Assembly (NCBI RefSeq): GCF_002295105.1
Contig: NZ_NSGH01000014.1
Span: forward strand, 1 to 64,000
Direction of reading: 5' to 3'
Source: Salimicrobium humidisoli
GTDB taxonomy: Bacteria; Bacillota; Bacilli; Bacillales; Halobacillaceae
DNA: 64,000 nucleotides
Numbering within the stretch: position 1 is the first letter of the stretch; every line of letters starts with the position of its first letter. Positions 1-8,567 of this stretch are shown here, one piece after another. The notes beneath the pieces were generated by a model, which was not told the DNA's origin, made no database searches, and saw only the letters and a program-made list of their open reading frames with translations. Position numbers and translations under genes: made by a program.

Positions 1-427
1 ACACCTTCGGTGAAAGGAAAGGCTAGAGTGCGCGTCCACAAAGATTCGGTTCACAAGGCTAAACAACGTTTACGCCAATGGACGAGTCGAAAGTGGAGTA
101 CCGATATGACATACCGTATTGAGAAAAATTAATGAGTTTCTTACCGGATGGTATAACTACTTTCGCCTGGCGGAAACGCCATCGATCTTCAAAAGAATGA
201 TGGAATGGTTGAGGAGAAGGCTCCGAATGATTCGATGGAAGGAATGGAAATGGCCACGGACAAAAGTGAAGAATCTAATAGCATTGGGAGTGCCAAAGGC
301 GAAAGCCTTGAAGTGGGGAAATACAAGAAAAGGCTACTGGCGTATAGCCAGTAGCCCAATTCTCCACCGCACACTCAATGATCACTATTGGCAACGTATG
401 GGTTTGAAATCATTGAATGCACGTTGA
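1..427 (+). pseudogene. ltrA: Group II intron reverse transcriptase/maturase, C-terminal fragment with frameshift
   Basis: Frame 1 from the window edge reads a maturase segment (RVRVHKDSV...MTYRIEKN) and hits TAA at 130-132. The protein resumes in frame 2 at 119 as INEFLTGWYNYFRLAETPS and ends normally at 427 with the conserved GNTRKGYWRI and GLKSL motifs. The break coincides with a run of five A at 124-128, where four would keep the frame (YRIEKINEFL). It is therefore a one-base insertion, either a real inactivating mutation or a homopolymer sequencing error. In the family this region binds intron RNA and target DNA. The N-terminal polymerase domain is outside the window. Confidence 0.8.
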
Positions 428-437
428 ATTTTATGAA

Positions 438-469
438 ACCGCCGTATACGGAACCGTACGTACGGTGGT
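438..469 (+). ncRNA. Group II intron domain V
   Basis: ACCGCCGTA (438-446) pairs with TACGGTGGT (461-469), and the inner helix TACG/CGTA is closed by the tetraloop GAAC (451-454). The two-base bulge CG (459-460) lies on the 3' side, the usual position of the catalytic bulge. A CGC triad occupies 440-442. The element lies 10 nt after the maturase stop codon, where domain V is expected. Confidence 0.8.
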
Positions 470-501
470 GGGAGAGGACGGAGACTAGTCACCTCCACTG
501 A

Positions 502-996
502 CTATTCGAACCTGATTTTTTTAATCCCCTTAATAGGTTCGTCTTTGTTGGAGCCGTCTCCCATGTAGAGATGGATAGGGCCGTCATCCTTCAAAGGCTT
601 TCCTTTTTCGGCGAACAGGGCGTAGGCGTCACGAATTTCTTCCGCGGTGACTGATTTTTCTCCTTCTGAAGTTTCAAGAACTGCTGTTTTTGCCTCATCA
701 TGAATGTCGCTTGTATGTAAAAAAGGCAACAGAGGCATTAAAAATGTTCCTTTTACAGCCCGCTCTTTTTCATAGCGGTTTACGCTTTTGTTGACAGGGG
801 GAGTGACTTTCTGCTGATACATGGCTCTATTGAAGCGTTCCGCCTGTTCGCGCAATTCATCAATCTCCCTTTCCTCCTCGGAAGTGATTCCGTCTTCAAA
901 AATTTCGGAAAACGTAAGTTTACGGTCGTCAAAAATCCAAACGGTGGGATCCAGGGTAATAGGGTAAGTAACCTTACCGGTAATTTGTACAATCAT
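502..996 (-). CDS. YlaL-like hypothetical protein
   Basis: A 164-residue soluble acidic protein of unknown function, matching from memory the YlaL family found beside ylaN in Bacillus. It shows VTYPITLDPTVWIFDDRK near the N terminus and GPIHLYMGDGSN near the C terminus, with no membrane segment or known catalytic motif. I chose the ATG at 996 because AAGGAAAGGCGG lies 9 nt upstream; an in-frame TTG at 1023 has no better site. The gene is divergent from ylaN. Its stop codon (502-504, read on the minus strand) lies inside or against the last bases of the intron, so the last residues may have been altered by the insertion. The function and even the family name are uncertain. Confidence 0.65.
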   Translation of the reverse strand: MIVQITGKVTYPITLDPTVWIFDDRKLTFSEIFEDGITSEEEREIDELREQAERFNRAMYQQKVTPPVNKSVNRYEKERAVKGTFLMPLLPFLHTSDIHDEAKTAVLETSEGEKSVTAEEIRDAYALFAEKGKPLKDDGPIHLYMGDGSNKDEPIKGIKKIRFE

Positions 997-1033
997 GGAT
1001 GATAGCCGCCTTTCCTTAAACAATTTATTTCAC

Positions 1034-1039
1034 ATGATA
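1034..1039 (-). promoter_or_regulatory. Extended -10 promoter for the YlaL-like gene
   Basis: Read on the minus strand, the sequence is TGCTATCAT: a TATCAT -10 hexamer preceded by the TGn extension. A poor -35 candidate (TGAAAT) lies 16 nt upstream. It is placed about 38 nt before the chosen ATG. Confidence 0.4.
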
Positions 1040-1099
1040 GCAGAATTCCCCCGGTATTTCATTAAATTGGGCCCCGCTGTCGCTGAATTTTTATTTTTT

Positions 1100-1108
1100 T
1101 GCTATAAT
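1100..1108 (+). promoter_or_regulatory. Extended -10 promoter for ylaN
   Basis: TGCTATAAT is a perfect extended -10 element of a sigma-A promoter. No good -35 hexamer is visible 16-18 nt upstream, which is usual for this class. The transcript would have a leader of about 80 nt before the ylaN ATG at 1196. Confidence 0.55.
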
Positions 1109-1195
1109 AGGTAAGGATTCAGTGATCGTTATGTTGCATTTCACCCTGATAAACGATAATATTAAATGAAAGAATGCAGAAGAGGGGGGAGTTGA

Positions 1196-1477
1196 ATGTT
1201 GTCTGATGTAGCAGTTGATCAGCGGGAGAAAGCATATGCCCTTCTTAAAGCGGACGCAGATAAAATTCTTCAATTAATTAAAGTACAAATAGATAATTTG
1301 ACTATGCCCCAGTGCCCGTTATATGAAGAGGTACTGGATACCCAGATGTTCGGATTGTCGCGGGAAATCAATTTTGCGACAAGGTTGAATCTTATAACCG
1401 AAGAAGAGGGCAAAGAGCTTCTCGACAACCTGGAAAAACAGCTGAATGTTTTACATGAAGCATCTCAACGGTCATAA
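1196..1477 (+). CDS. ylaN: YlaN family (UPF0358) iron-linked Fur partner protein
   Basis: This 93-residue helical protein matches YlaN throughout, with [22 protein letters not shown] the most conserved stretch. In B. subtilis and Staphylococcus aureus, YlaN binds iron and interacts with the repressor Fur, easing repression when iron is short, and was listed as essential under normal growth. The ATG at 1196 follows a strong AGAGGGGGGAG site at 8-nt spacing. The gene stands alone: its own extended -10 promoter lies upstream and a terminator follows, before ftsW, exactly as in B. subtilis. The identification is firm; the iron role is transferred from relatives. Confidence 0.9.
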   Translation: MLSDVAVDQREKAYALLKADADKILQLIKVQIDNLTMPQCPLYEEVLDTQMFGLSREINFATRLNLITEEEGKELLDNLEKQLNVLHEASQRS

Positions 1478-1484
1478 GTAAAGG

Positions 1485-1522
1485 CTCAAATTGCGACCTT
1501 CAGTTGTAATTTGAGTTTTTTA
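1485..1522 (+). terminator. Terminator after ylaN
   Basis: CTCAAATT (1485-1492) pairs with AATTTGAG (1508-1515) and is followed by a T-rich run (1516-1522). Confidence 0.75.
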
Positions 1523-1574
1523 TTACATATACGTTTTCAGAATATTAAAAGGCTTTAGTTAAGGGATGAGATAT

Positions 1575-2765
1575 ATGAAAATATGGAAATCATTAGATTT
1601 CACTTTAATGTTCGCACCACTGGTACTTATAGGATTCGGCACAGTGATGATCTATAGTGCGAGCATGGTGGATGCACCTGTTAAATTCGAAGTGGAACCG
1701 AACCACTTCCTGCTTAAACAGCTGCAGTGGGCGGTGATCGGACTGGCAGTCTTTCTGGTAGCGGCGTTCATCCCTTACAGGCAGTACCGGAGGTTCGTTA
1801 AACTTACCGTACTTATTATGGTACTGTCACTGGTAGGAGTTTTCATTTTCGGAGAGACGAGGAACAACGCAACGTCGTGGTATGTATTCGGGGGATTCAG
1901 TGTCCAGCCCGCCGAATTTGTGAAAGTCGGACTGGTACTTTATTTAGCGTCTGTATACGCAAAAAAGCAGCCCTACATAGATAATTTCACTCAAGGGGTT
2001 CTCCCTCCTTTGTATTTGACTTCGCTGCTGCTCGGCTTAATCATCATGCAGCCTGATATAGGAACAGCCGCTGTTATAGCAATGATAGCTGCAAGCGTTG
2101 TAATTTCTTCCGGGATCAGAATGAAGCACGTAATGATTTTAGTGAGCGGTATAGTGCTGGTCACGGTACTTGCCAGCCAGCAGATGATAACGGATGAGCG
2201 GGCCTCCAGGTTTACGGGCGCCTACCAGCCGTTTGAGACTCCGGATGCGGACGGTTATCATCTGATCCAGTCTTATATAGCTATCGGCAGTGGCGGTCTG
2301 ACAGGAGAAGGACTGGGGCAGGGCGTCCAGAAGTTGGGTTACCTGCCTGAACCTCATACAGATTTCATTATGGCGGTCATTGCCGAGGAACTGGGATTCA
2401 TTGGAGTGGTGATCACTCTTGGTCTTCTGGCTCTATTCGTGTTACGGGGGCTTTATATAGCTAAGAAGTGCGAAGATCCTTTCGGTTCTTTACTGGCCAT
2501 AGGGATATCTTCCATGGTCGCTATACAGGCGATAATTAATTTAGGTGCTATGAGCGGATTGCTTCCTATAACAGGGGTCCCTCTTCCTTTTGTAAGTTAT
2601 GGCGGGTCGGCTCTGCTGATATTCATGCTCGCCGCAGGGATGCTGAACAGTGTAGCCAGAGGGGTTCGCTTCAATGAAGAGAAAGAAGTGAGGGAAAAAG
2701 AACCCGGCCAGTTCAAGGAGAGAACCATCAATAAAAATCGAGGAGTGAAATCATGGCAGAATTAA
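1575..2765 (+). CDS. ftsW: Cell division peptidoglycan glycosyltransferase FtsW
   Basis: A 396-residue SEDS-family membrane protein with about ten transmembrane segments. It polymerises lipid II glycan strands at the septum together with a class B PBP (here PBP2B at 26462). The family signature near the C terminus, GLLPITGVPLPFVSYGGS, is intact, as is the EPHTDFIMAVIAEELGF block. I chose the ATG at 1575 because AAGGGATGAG ends at suitable spacing before it; an ATG at 1566 touches that site. Its end overlaps pycA by 13 nt, the same neighbour as in B. subtilis. No spoVE paralogue occurs in the dcw cluster below, so this may be the only division SEDS protein. Confidence 0.93.
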   Translation: MKIWKSLDFTLMFAPLVLIGFGTVMIYSASMVDAPVKFEVEPNHFLLKQLQWAVIGLAVFLVAAFIPYRQYRRFVKLTVLIMVLSLVGVFIFGETRNNATSWYVFGGFSVQPAEFVKVGLVLYLASVYAKKQPYIDNFTQGVLPPLYLTSLLLGLIIMQPDIGTAAVIAMIAASVVISSGIRMKHVMILVSGIVLVTVLASQQMITDERASRFTGAYQPFETPDADGYHLIQSYIAIGSGGLTGEGLGQGVQKLGYLPEPHTDFIMAVIAEELGFIGVVITLGLLALFVLRGLYIAKKCEDPFGSLLAIGISSMVAIQAIINLGAMSGLLPITGVPLPFVSYGGSALLIFMLAAGMLNSVARGVRFNEEKEVREKEPGQFKERTINKNRGVKSWQN

Positions 2766-5700
2766 GGAAGATCGAAAAAGTACTCGTCGCTAACCGCGGG
2801 GAAATTGCTATCCGGGTATTTCGTGCATGTACTGAGCTCGATATTAGAACAGTGGCGGTTTATTCTCAGGAAGACACAGGCTCTTATCACAGATATAAAG
2901 CGGATGAAGCTTATTTGATCGGTAAAGGAAAGAAACCGATTGACGCTTATCTCGATATCGAAAATATCATAGAAGTGGCTAAAGAAGTAGGGGTGGATGC
3001 CATTCACCCGGGCTATGGGTTTTTGTCTGAAAACATTCATTTCGCAACACGCTGTGAAGAGGAAGGCATCAAATTCATAGGCCCCGGGAGCAGGCAGCTG
3101 GAAATGTTCGGTGACAAGGTGAAGGCGAGAGAGCAGGCGCAAAAAGCTGATATTCCGCTGATTCCGGGTACCGACAAGCCCGTAGCCGGAGTAGAAGAAG
3201 TGCGAAAGTTCGGCGAAGAACACGGGTATCCGATTATAATCAAAGCTTCTATGGGAGGCGGAGGTCGCGGCATGAGAATTGTCCGGACTTCCGGAGAGCT
3301 CGAGGAAGCTTTCGAGAGAGCCAGAGGAGAAGCGAAAGCGGCGTTTGGCAGTGAAGAAGTCTACCTCGAAAAACTAATTGAAAATCCTAAACATATCGAA
3401 GTCCAGATCATCGGTGATGAAGATGGAAATGTGGTACATCTTTATGAACGCGACTGTTCCGTGCAACGACGGCATCAGAAAGTGGTTGAGATGGCGCCGA
3501 GTATGTCCTTGTCCGGCACACTTCGGGAGAATATTTGTGACGCGGCTGTCAAGCTGATGCGGAATGTTGGATATGTGAATGCCGGAACTGTGGAATTTCT
3601 GGTTGCCGATGGAGAATTTTTCTTCATTGAAGTCAATCCGCGGGTACAGGTGGAACATACAATCACCGAAATGATAACAGGAATTGATATCGTTCAGACT
3701 CAAATCAAAGTGGCGGAAGGACATCCATTGTTTGAAAGTCACATAGGGATACCATTCCAGGAAAACTTAGTTACGAGCGGCTACGCTATTCAATCAAGAG
3801 TTACGACGGAAGACCCGCTCAATAACTTCATGCCTGATACCGGAAAAATCATGGCTTACCGTACCGGGGGAGGGTTCGGGGTGCGTCTGGATGCAGGTAA
3901 CGGATTTCAGGGTGCGGTGATTTCCCCGTTCTACGATTCCTTACTCGTAAAAGTGTCCACCTGGGCCCTTACATTTGAACAGGCTGCACAAAAAATGGTC
4001 AGAAATTTAAAAGAGTTCCGAATTCGGGGTATCAAAACAAACATTCCTTTTCTGCAAAATGTCATTCAGCATCCGCAGTTTATCAACGGCGTATACAGCA
4101 CCACATTTATTGACAATTCTCCTGAATTATTCGTGTTTCCGAAAAGACAAGACCGGGGCACCAAAATGCTGCAGCACATAGCTGATAAAACGGTGAACGG
4201 GTATGATGGAGAAGGCGGCAGAAAAAAACCTGACTATCCGGATCCGCGGGTCCCTGAACTTCCGCGCACTGATGAATTTCCGGGAGGTACCAAACAGATT
4301 CTGGATGAGGAAGGGCCGGAAGCACTGGTGGAATGGCTGAAAGAAAGAAAAGAAGTACTGCTTACTGATACGACGTTCAGGGATGCCCACCAGTCGCTGC
4401 TTGCTACCAGGGTGAGAACAAAAGATCTCGAAACGATAGCAGAACCGACGGCACGTCTTCTGCCCGAACTTTTTTCCTTAGAAATGTGGGGTGGAGCTAC
4501 GTTTGATGTGTCTTACCGCTTTTTGAACGAAGATCCGTGGTCCCGGCTGCTTACCTTACGGGAAAAAGCTCCGAATGTTCTTTTCCAGATGCTGCTCCGT
4601 GCCTCCAATGCTGTAGGATATAAAAACTACCCGGATAACCTGATTGAAGAATTCGTAGAGAAAAGTGCGAATGCAGGAATAGACGTCTTCCGGATTTTCG
4701 ACAGTCTAAACTGGGTGGAAGGTATGAAACCTGCCATCGAAGCCGTCAGAAAGACAGGTAAAATAGCGGAAGCCGCCATGTGTTATACCGGGGATATTCT
4801 CGATCCGGACCGTTCTAAATACGACCTGGATTATTATGTTGAACTGGCAGGCGAACTTGAAGAGGCGGGTGCTCATATCTTAGGGATAAAAGATATGGCA
4901 GGACTCCTTAAACCCGAAGCTGCATACCAGCTGATAAGTGCGTTGAAGAAGAAAGTCTCCATTCCTGTGCACCTCCACACCCACGACACAAGCGGGAATG
5001 GTATTTTCACGTATGCAAAAGCAGTTGAGGCTGGAGTTGACGTAGTGGATGTTGCTGCAGGTTCAATGGCAGGAATGACTTCCCAGCCGAGTGCCAACAG
5101 TTTGTACTATGCTCTCGAAGACAGTGACAGAAGGCCCGGACTGGATATACAAGCTTATGAGAAACTCGGACATTACTGGGAAGATATAAGGGATTATTAT
5201 GAAGAGTTTGAAAGCGGTCTGCGTGCCCCTCATACTGAAGTGTATGAACATGAGATGCCGGGCGGCCAGTATTCGAATCTTCAGCAGCAGGCTAAAGCCG
5301 TAGGCCTTGGTGACCGGTGGGATGAAGTCAAAAGAATGTATAGACGGGTGAATAACATGTTCGGGGATATCGTTAAAGTGACCCCTTCTTCAAAGGTTGT
5401 GGGGGACATGGCTTTGTTCATGGTGCAAAACGATCTGAACGAAGATGACGTGTATAATAAAGGGGAAACGATTGATTTCCCGGACAGTGTCATCGAATTT
5501 TTCCAAGGGTATCTGGGCCAGCCCTACCAGGGATTCCCTGCCGAACTCCAGCACCTCGTTCTGAAAGGAAAAACGCCTCTTCAAGATCGGCCGGGTAAAT
5601 TTTTAGAACCTGTAAACTTCAAAGAATTGAAAGAGACGCTGTTCCATAAGCTGGACCGTCAAGTAACAAGCTTCGATATGATAAGCTATGCACTTTATCC

Positions 5701-6196
5701 TAAAGTTTACATGGATTATCAGAAATTCCTTGATCAGTACGGGGACATGTCGATGCTGAACACTCCCACTTTTTTTTACGGAATGAGACTGGGCGAAGAA
5801 ATTGCAGTAGACATCGAAAAAGGGAAAACTTTGATAGTGAAACTGGTGTCCATAAGTGAAGCGCAGGAAGACGGAACCAGAACTGCATTTTTTGAGCTTA
5901 ACGGACAGCCGAGGGAAGTAGTTGTAAAAGACAATAGCATTACTGCCACTACAGCCGTGCGACCACAGGCGGACAAATCAGATGAAAAGCATATCGGAGC
6001 CAGTATGCCCGGGACTGCTGTAAAAGTTATGGCTGCAGCAGGTGAAAAGGTCACTAAAGGGGACCATCTGATGGTGACAGAGGCTATGAAAATGGAAACG
6101 ACTGTACAGGCTCCTTTTGACGGAACGATTAAAGCCGTTCACGTAACAGATAATGCAACTATTCACGTGGGAGATCTACTTATCGAATTTGAATAG
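2753..6196 (+). CDS. pycA: Pyruvate carboxylase
   Basis: This 1147-residue enzyme carboxylates pyruvate to oxaloacetate with ATP and bicarbonate, refilling the TCA cycle. The domain order is standard. Biotin carboxylase with an ATP-grasp fold comes first (about 1-460, glycine-rich loop SMGGGGRGMR near 165). The carboxyltransferase domain starts near 534 (DTTFRDAHQSL). A biotinyl carrier domain closes the protein, with AMKM and the biotin-accepting Lys at about 1113. Length and domains are full. The ATG at 2753 follows GAGGAG, lies inside the ftsW end and implies translational coupling. A strong terminator follows directly. Confidence 0.98.
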   Translation: MAELRKIEKVLVANRGEIAIRVFRACTELDIRTVAVYSQEDTGSYHRYKADEAYLIGKGKKPIDAYLDIENIIEVAKEVGVDAIHPGYGFLSENIHFATRCEEEGIKFIGPGSRQLEMFGDKVKAREQAQKADIPLIPGTDKPVAGVEEVRKFGEEHGYPIIIKASMGGGGRGMRIVRTSGELEEAFERARGEAKAAFGSEEVYLEKLIENPKHIEVQIIGDEDGNVVHLYERDCSVQRRHQKVVEMAPSMSLSGTLRENICDAAVKLMRNVGYVNAGTVEFLVADGEFFFIEVNPRVQVEHTITEMITGIDIVQTQIKVAEGHPLFESHIGIPFQENLVTSGYAIQSRVTTEDPLNNFMPDTGKIMAYRTGGGFGVRLDAGNGFQGAVISPFYDSLLVKVSTWALTFEQAAQKMVRNLKEFRIRGIKTNIPFLQNVIQHPQFINGVYSTTFIDNSPELFVFPKRQDRGTKMLQHIADKTVNGYDGEGGRKKPDYPDPRVPELPRTDEFPGGTKQILDEEGPEALVEWLKERKEVLLTDTTFRDAHQSLLATRVRTKDLETIAEPTARLLPELFSLEMWGGATFDVSYRFLNEDPWSRLLTLREKAPNVLFQMLLRASNAVGYKNYPDNLIEEFVEKSANAGIDVFRIFDSLNWVEGMKPAIEAVRKTGKIAEAAMCYTGDILDPDRSKYDLDYYVELAGELEEAGAHILGIKDMAGLLKPEAAYQLISALKKKVSIPVHLHTHDTSGNGIFTYAKAVEAGVDVVDVAAGSMAGMTSQPSANSLYYALEDSDRRPGLDIQAYEKLGHYWEDIRDYYEEFESGLRAPHTEVYEHEMPGGQYSNLQQQAKAVGLGDRWDEVKRMYRRVNNMFGDIVKVTPSSKVVGDMALFMVQNDLNEDDVYNKGETIDFPDSVIEFFQGYLGQPYQGFPAELQHLVLKGKTPLQDRPGKFLEPVNFKELKETLFHKLDRQVTSFDMISYALYPKVYMDYQKFLDQYGDMSMLNTPTFFYGMRLGEEIAVDIEKGKTLIVKLVSISEAQEDGTRTAFFELNGQPREVVVKDNSITATTAVRPQADKSDEKHIGASMPGTAVKVMAAAGEKVTKGDHLMVTEAMKMETTVQAPFDGTIKAVHVTDNATIHVGDLLIEFE

Positions 6197-6230
6197 AATA
6201 CAGCCCGGCTTTAGGTGCCGGGCTGTATTT
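6197..6230 (+). terminator. Terminator after pycA
   Basis: AATACAGCCCGGC pairs with GCCGGGCTGTATT around a 7-nt loop, giving a long GC-rich stem that ends in T residues. Confidence 0.85.
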
Positions 6231-6354
6231 ATGAAAAGTCTCCTTGCAAAAATAGTCGTGTAATGGTAAAAATGAATATGTCCTCACATTTACATAGGTT
6301 TTACATACTTTTTTCACAACTACGTCACATTTGTTTAATTTTATAGTAATTGAA

Positions 6355-6383
6355 TAGATAGAAATATGGTTCCGTGATACAAT
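6355..6383 (+). promoter_or_regulatory. Putative cta operon promoter
   Basis: TAGATA (6355-6360) and an extended -10 TGATACAAT (TACAAT at 6378-6383) are spaced 17 nt. This leaves a leader of about 75 nt before ctaB. A TTCACAAC element at 6313-6320 upstream resembles the reverse complement of the ResD-type TTGTGAA motif. All of this is by eye. Confidence 0.4.
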
Positions 6384-6467
6384 TAATTTGACGTTTTTTG
6401 TGGCAATGGTTAATATTTCTGTAACTTTTGTGTACTGAGCAAAAGGCAGGAGGAGGAATATCAAGTG

Positions 6468-7409
6468 ATGGACAATCCTAGGACAGTCGATTCTACGTCT
6501 GCTCACGTTATGGAAGAAGAAGCGAACCGGGAGACTTCCCTGGTAAAAGATATTAAAAGTTTAATAAAGGTCGGAATCATCAATTCGAACCTGATCACTA
6601 CTTTTGCGGGTTTCTGGCTCGCTTTGTACTACACCGGGGCAAGTATTGTGACAGAATGGGTCACGCTTCTGTGGACGCTCCTTGGTACTGCGCTTGTTAT
6701 TGCAGGCGGATGTATTCTAAACAACTGGTATGACAGGGACATCGATCCGATTATGGATCGTACGCAAAACAGACCTACCGTAACAGGGACGATGTCGTTA
6801 CAGTCTGTTTTAATCGGAGGGCTGGTCACCTCAGCAGCCGGTTTTCTCGTTTTGACACTCGCTTCCTGGCAGGCAGCACTTTGGGGAGTGTTCGGATGGA
6901 TCGTTTACGTAATCCTTTATACGATGTGGTCCAAAAGAAGATATACTTTGAACACGGTTATAGGTAGTTTCTCCGGAGCCGTCCCCCCGCTGATAGGCTG
7001 GGCTGCTATTGAGCCGGGTCTTCGTATGGAAGCGTGGATGCTGTTTCTTATCATGTTCTTATGGCAGACGCCCCATTTTCTGGCACTTGCTATGAAAAAG
7101 AAAGATGATTATGAGAGAGCAGGAGTTCCGATGCTTCCGGTAGTCAAAGGATTTGAGATGACAAAAAGACAGATAGTCGTATATGTCGCCTGTCTTCTGC
7201 CTTTACCTTTATATCTTGCTTCTTTAGGCGGAGTCTTCCTGACAGTCGCTTATATATTATCTGTAGGTTGGCTCGTATTGGCATTAGCCGGTTTTGTGAT
7301 GAAAGATGATAAGAAATGGGCTACATGGATGTTTGTGTACTCCCTTAATTATCTTACAATTCTATTCCTTACAATGGTGCTGGTAACTATGCCATTTCCT
7401 TACGTTTGA
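6468..7409 (+). CDS. ctaB: Protoheme IX farnesyltransferase (heme O synthase)
   Basis: A 313-residue integral membrane prenyltransferase with about nine transmembrane segments. It transfers farnesyl diphosphate to heme B, making heme O, the precursor of heme A in the caa3 oxidase encoded next. The Asp-rich motif NNWYDRDIDPIMDRT and the second motif YTMWSKRRYTLNT are intact. A strong AGGAGGAGG site precedes both GTG 6465 and ATG 6468; either could initiate and I used the ATG. Unlike in B. subtilis, no divergent ctaA (heme A synthase) lies upstream: the preceding gene is pycA on the same strand. Confidence 0.95.
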   Translation: MDNPRTVDSTSAHVMEEEANRETSLVKDIKSLIKVGIINSNLITTFAGFWLALYYTGASIVTEWVTLLWTLLGTALVIAGGCILNNWYDRDIDPIMDRTQNRPTVTGTMSLQSVLIGGLVTSAAGFLVLTLASWQAALWGVFGWIVYVILYTMWSKRRYTLNTVIGSFSGAVPPLIGWAAIEPGLRMEAWMLFLIMFLWQTPHFLALAMKKKDDYERAGVPMLPVVKGFEMTKRQIVVYVACLLPLPLYLASLGGVFLTVAYILSVGWLVLALAGFVMKDDKKWATWMFVYSLNYLTILFLTMVLVTMPFPYV

Positions 7410-7476
7410 AATTAGGTGAAAACCTAGTTCACATTAATATACTTTCAAATACAAAAAAGAAAGAGAGGTATTACAC

Positions 7477-8544
7477 ATGAGAGGTTGGATGGGCAAGCTT
7501 CGTCCGGTATTCATTTTTAGTGTGCTGGTACTTTTCCTTGCCGGGTGCGGGGAAGAGAACCTGAGTGCACTCAAGCCCAAAGGGTACGGGGCAGATCTAT
7601 TACTTGATCTTATGGTGATCAGTCTTGCGATTATGACTTTCGTATTCGTGGTCGTCATGGCTATTTATATTTTCGTACTTATTCGTTACCGTCGTAAAAA
7701 GGGTGAGGAGAACTATATCCCTAAACAGACAGAGGGTAACAAATCGCTAGAGATTATCTGGACCGTTATACCGGTACTGCTTCTCCTTATTCTGGCAGTG
7801 CCGACTGTACAGGCCACTTTCGACCTTGCAGACGAAAAACCGCGTGAGGAAGACGGTTCGATTACTGTGGAAGTCACCGGTAACCAGTACTGGTGGCACT
7901 TTAACTATCCTGATCAGGAAATATCGACCAGTCAGGATCTGTATATTCCGACAGGAGAGCGCGTATACTTAGATATGAAATCAAGTGACGTTATCCACTC
8001 ATTCTGGGTGCCTTCCATCGCGGGTAAAATGGACACAAACCCTGGTGATAACGAAAACACTATGTACTTAGAAGCTTATGAAGAAGGGGTGTACTGGGGA
8101 CACTGTGCCGAACTTTGTGGTCAGTCACACTCGTTAATGGACTTCAGAGTAGTCGCAGTAAGTTCCGAAGAGTATGATCAGTGGGTTTCCGATATGCAGA
8201 ACATTGACCCGGAAGCGACACCTGAAACCGCTTCAGCTAAAGATGGAAAAAAAGCTTTCGAAAACAGCTGTATGGGCTGTCACGCCATAGGTAACTCTCC
8301 GGCAGGTGTGGGGCCAAACCTCAGCAACTTCGGAAACCGTACGAAAATTGCCGGTATTCTGGATCACAACAAAGAAAACCTTGTAGACTGGATAATGGAT
8401 CCGGATCAGTTCAAACCTGGCAACAAAATGGAAGGCTACAACGTATCTGAAAAAGAAGCACAACAAATAGCTGACTACTTAATGCAGTTAGACCATTCAG
8501 AAGTAACTCCTGATTCTGTTAATGGCTCTTCCGGCAAGAAGTAA
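7477..8544 (+). CDS. ctaC: Cytochrome c oxidase subunit II, caa3 type
   Basis: This 355-residue subunit takes electrons into the oxidase. It starts with a lipoprotein signal peptide ending in the lipobox LAGC, then two membrane helices (about 45-70 and 88-110). A periplasmic-side CuA domain follows, with the ligand cluster HCAELCGQSH. The C-terminal extension is a fused cytochrome c with heme-binding CMGCH at residues 265-269 and a likely Met ligand (NKMEGY) further on. The fused heme domain defines the caa3 type, so no separate soluble cytochrome c is needed. The ATG at 7477 has GAGAGG upstream. Confidence 0.96.
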   Translation: MRGWMGKLRPVFIFSVLVLFLAGCGEENLSALKPKGYGADLLLDLMVISLAIMTFVFVVVMAIYIFVLIRYRRKKGEENYIPKQTEGNKSLEIIWTVIPVLLLLILAVPTVQATFDLADEKPREEDGSITVEVTGNQYWWHFNYPDQEISTSQDLYIPTGERVYLDMKSSDVIHSFWVPSIAGKMDTNPGDNENTMYLEAYEEGVYWGHCAELCGQSHSLMDFRVVAVSSEEYDQWVSDMQNIDPEATPETASAKDGKKAFENSCMGCHAIGNSPAGVGPNLSNFGNRTKIAGILDHNKENLVDWIMDPDQFKPGNKMEGYNVSEKEAQQIADYLMQLDHSEVTPDSVNGSSGKK

Positions 8545-8567
8545 ATAATTAAAAAGGAGGTTATAGT

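Larger units (their letters stand above)
1..505 (+). mobile_element. Group II intron, 3' part (cut by window edge)
   Basis: The left edge carries the end of a group II intron: the C-terminal maturase/X and DNA-binding region of its reverse transcriptase, followed by a typical domain V hairpin (438-469) and a domain VI-like hairpin (about 471-497). The CGC triad at the base of domain V and the style of the maturase C terminus resemble class IIC introns, which usually sit behind terminator hairpins. The 3' splice boundary is estimated at about position 505 from the terminal ACTAT; the exact nucleotide is not proven. The 5' part lies outside the window. Confidence 0.8.

Noticed and set aside
1091-1273. 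Minus-strand ORF of 60 codons overlapping ylaN start
   Set aside because: It crosses the ylaN promoter and start; no start signal or family match.
6180-6506. Minus-strand ORF of 108 codons in the pycA-ctaB gap, considered as a ctaA remnant
   Set aside because: It shows none of the histidine-bearing helices of CtaA and overlaps the pycA terminator and ctaB start.
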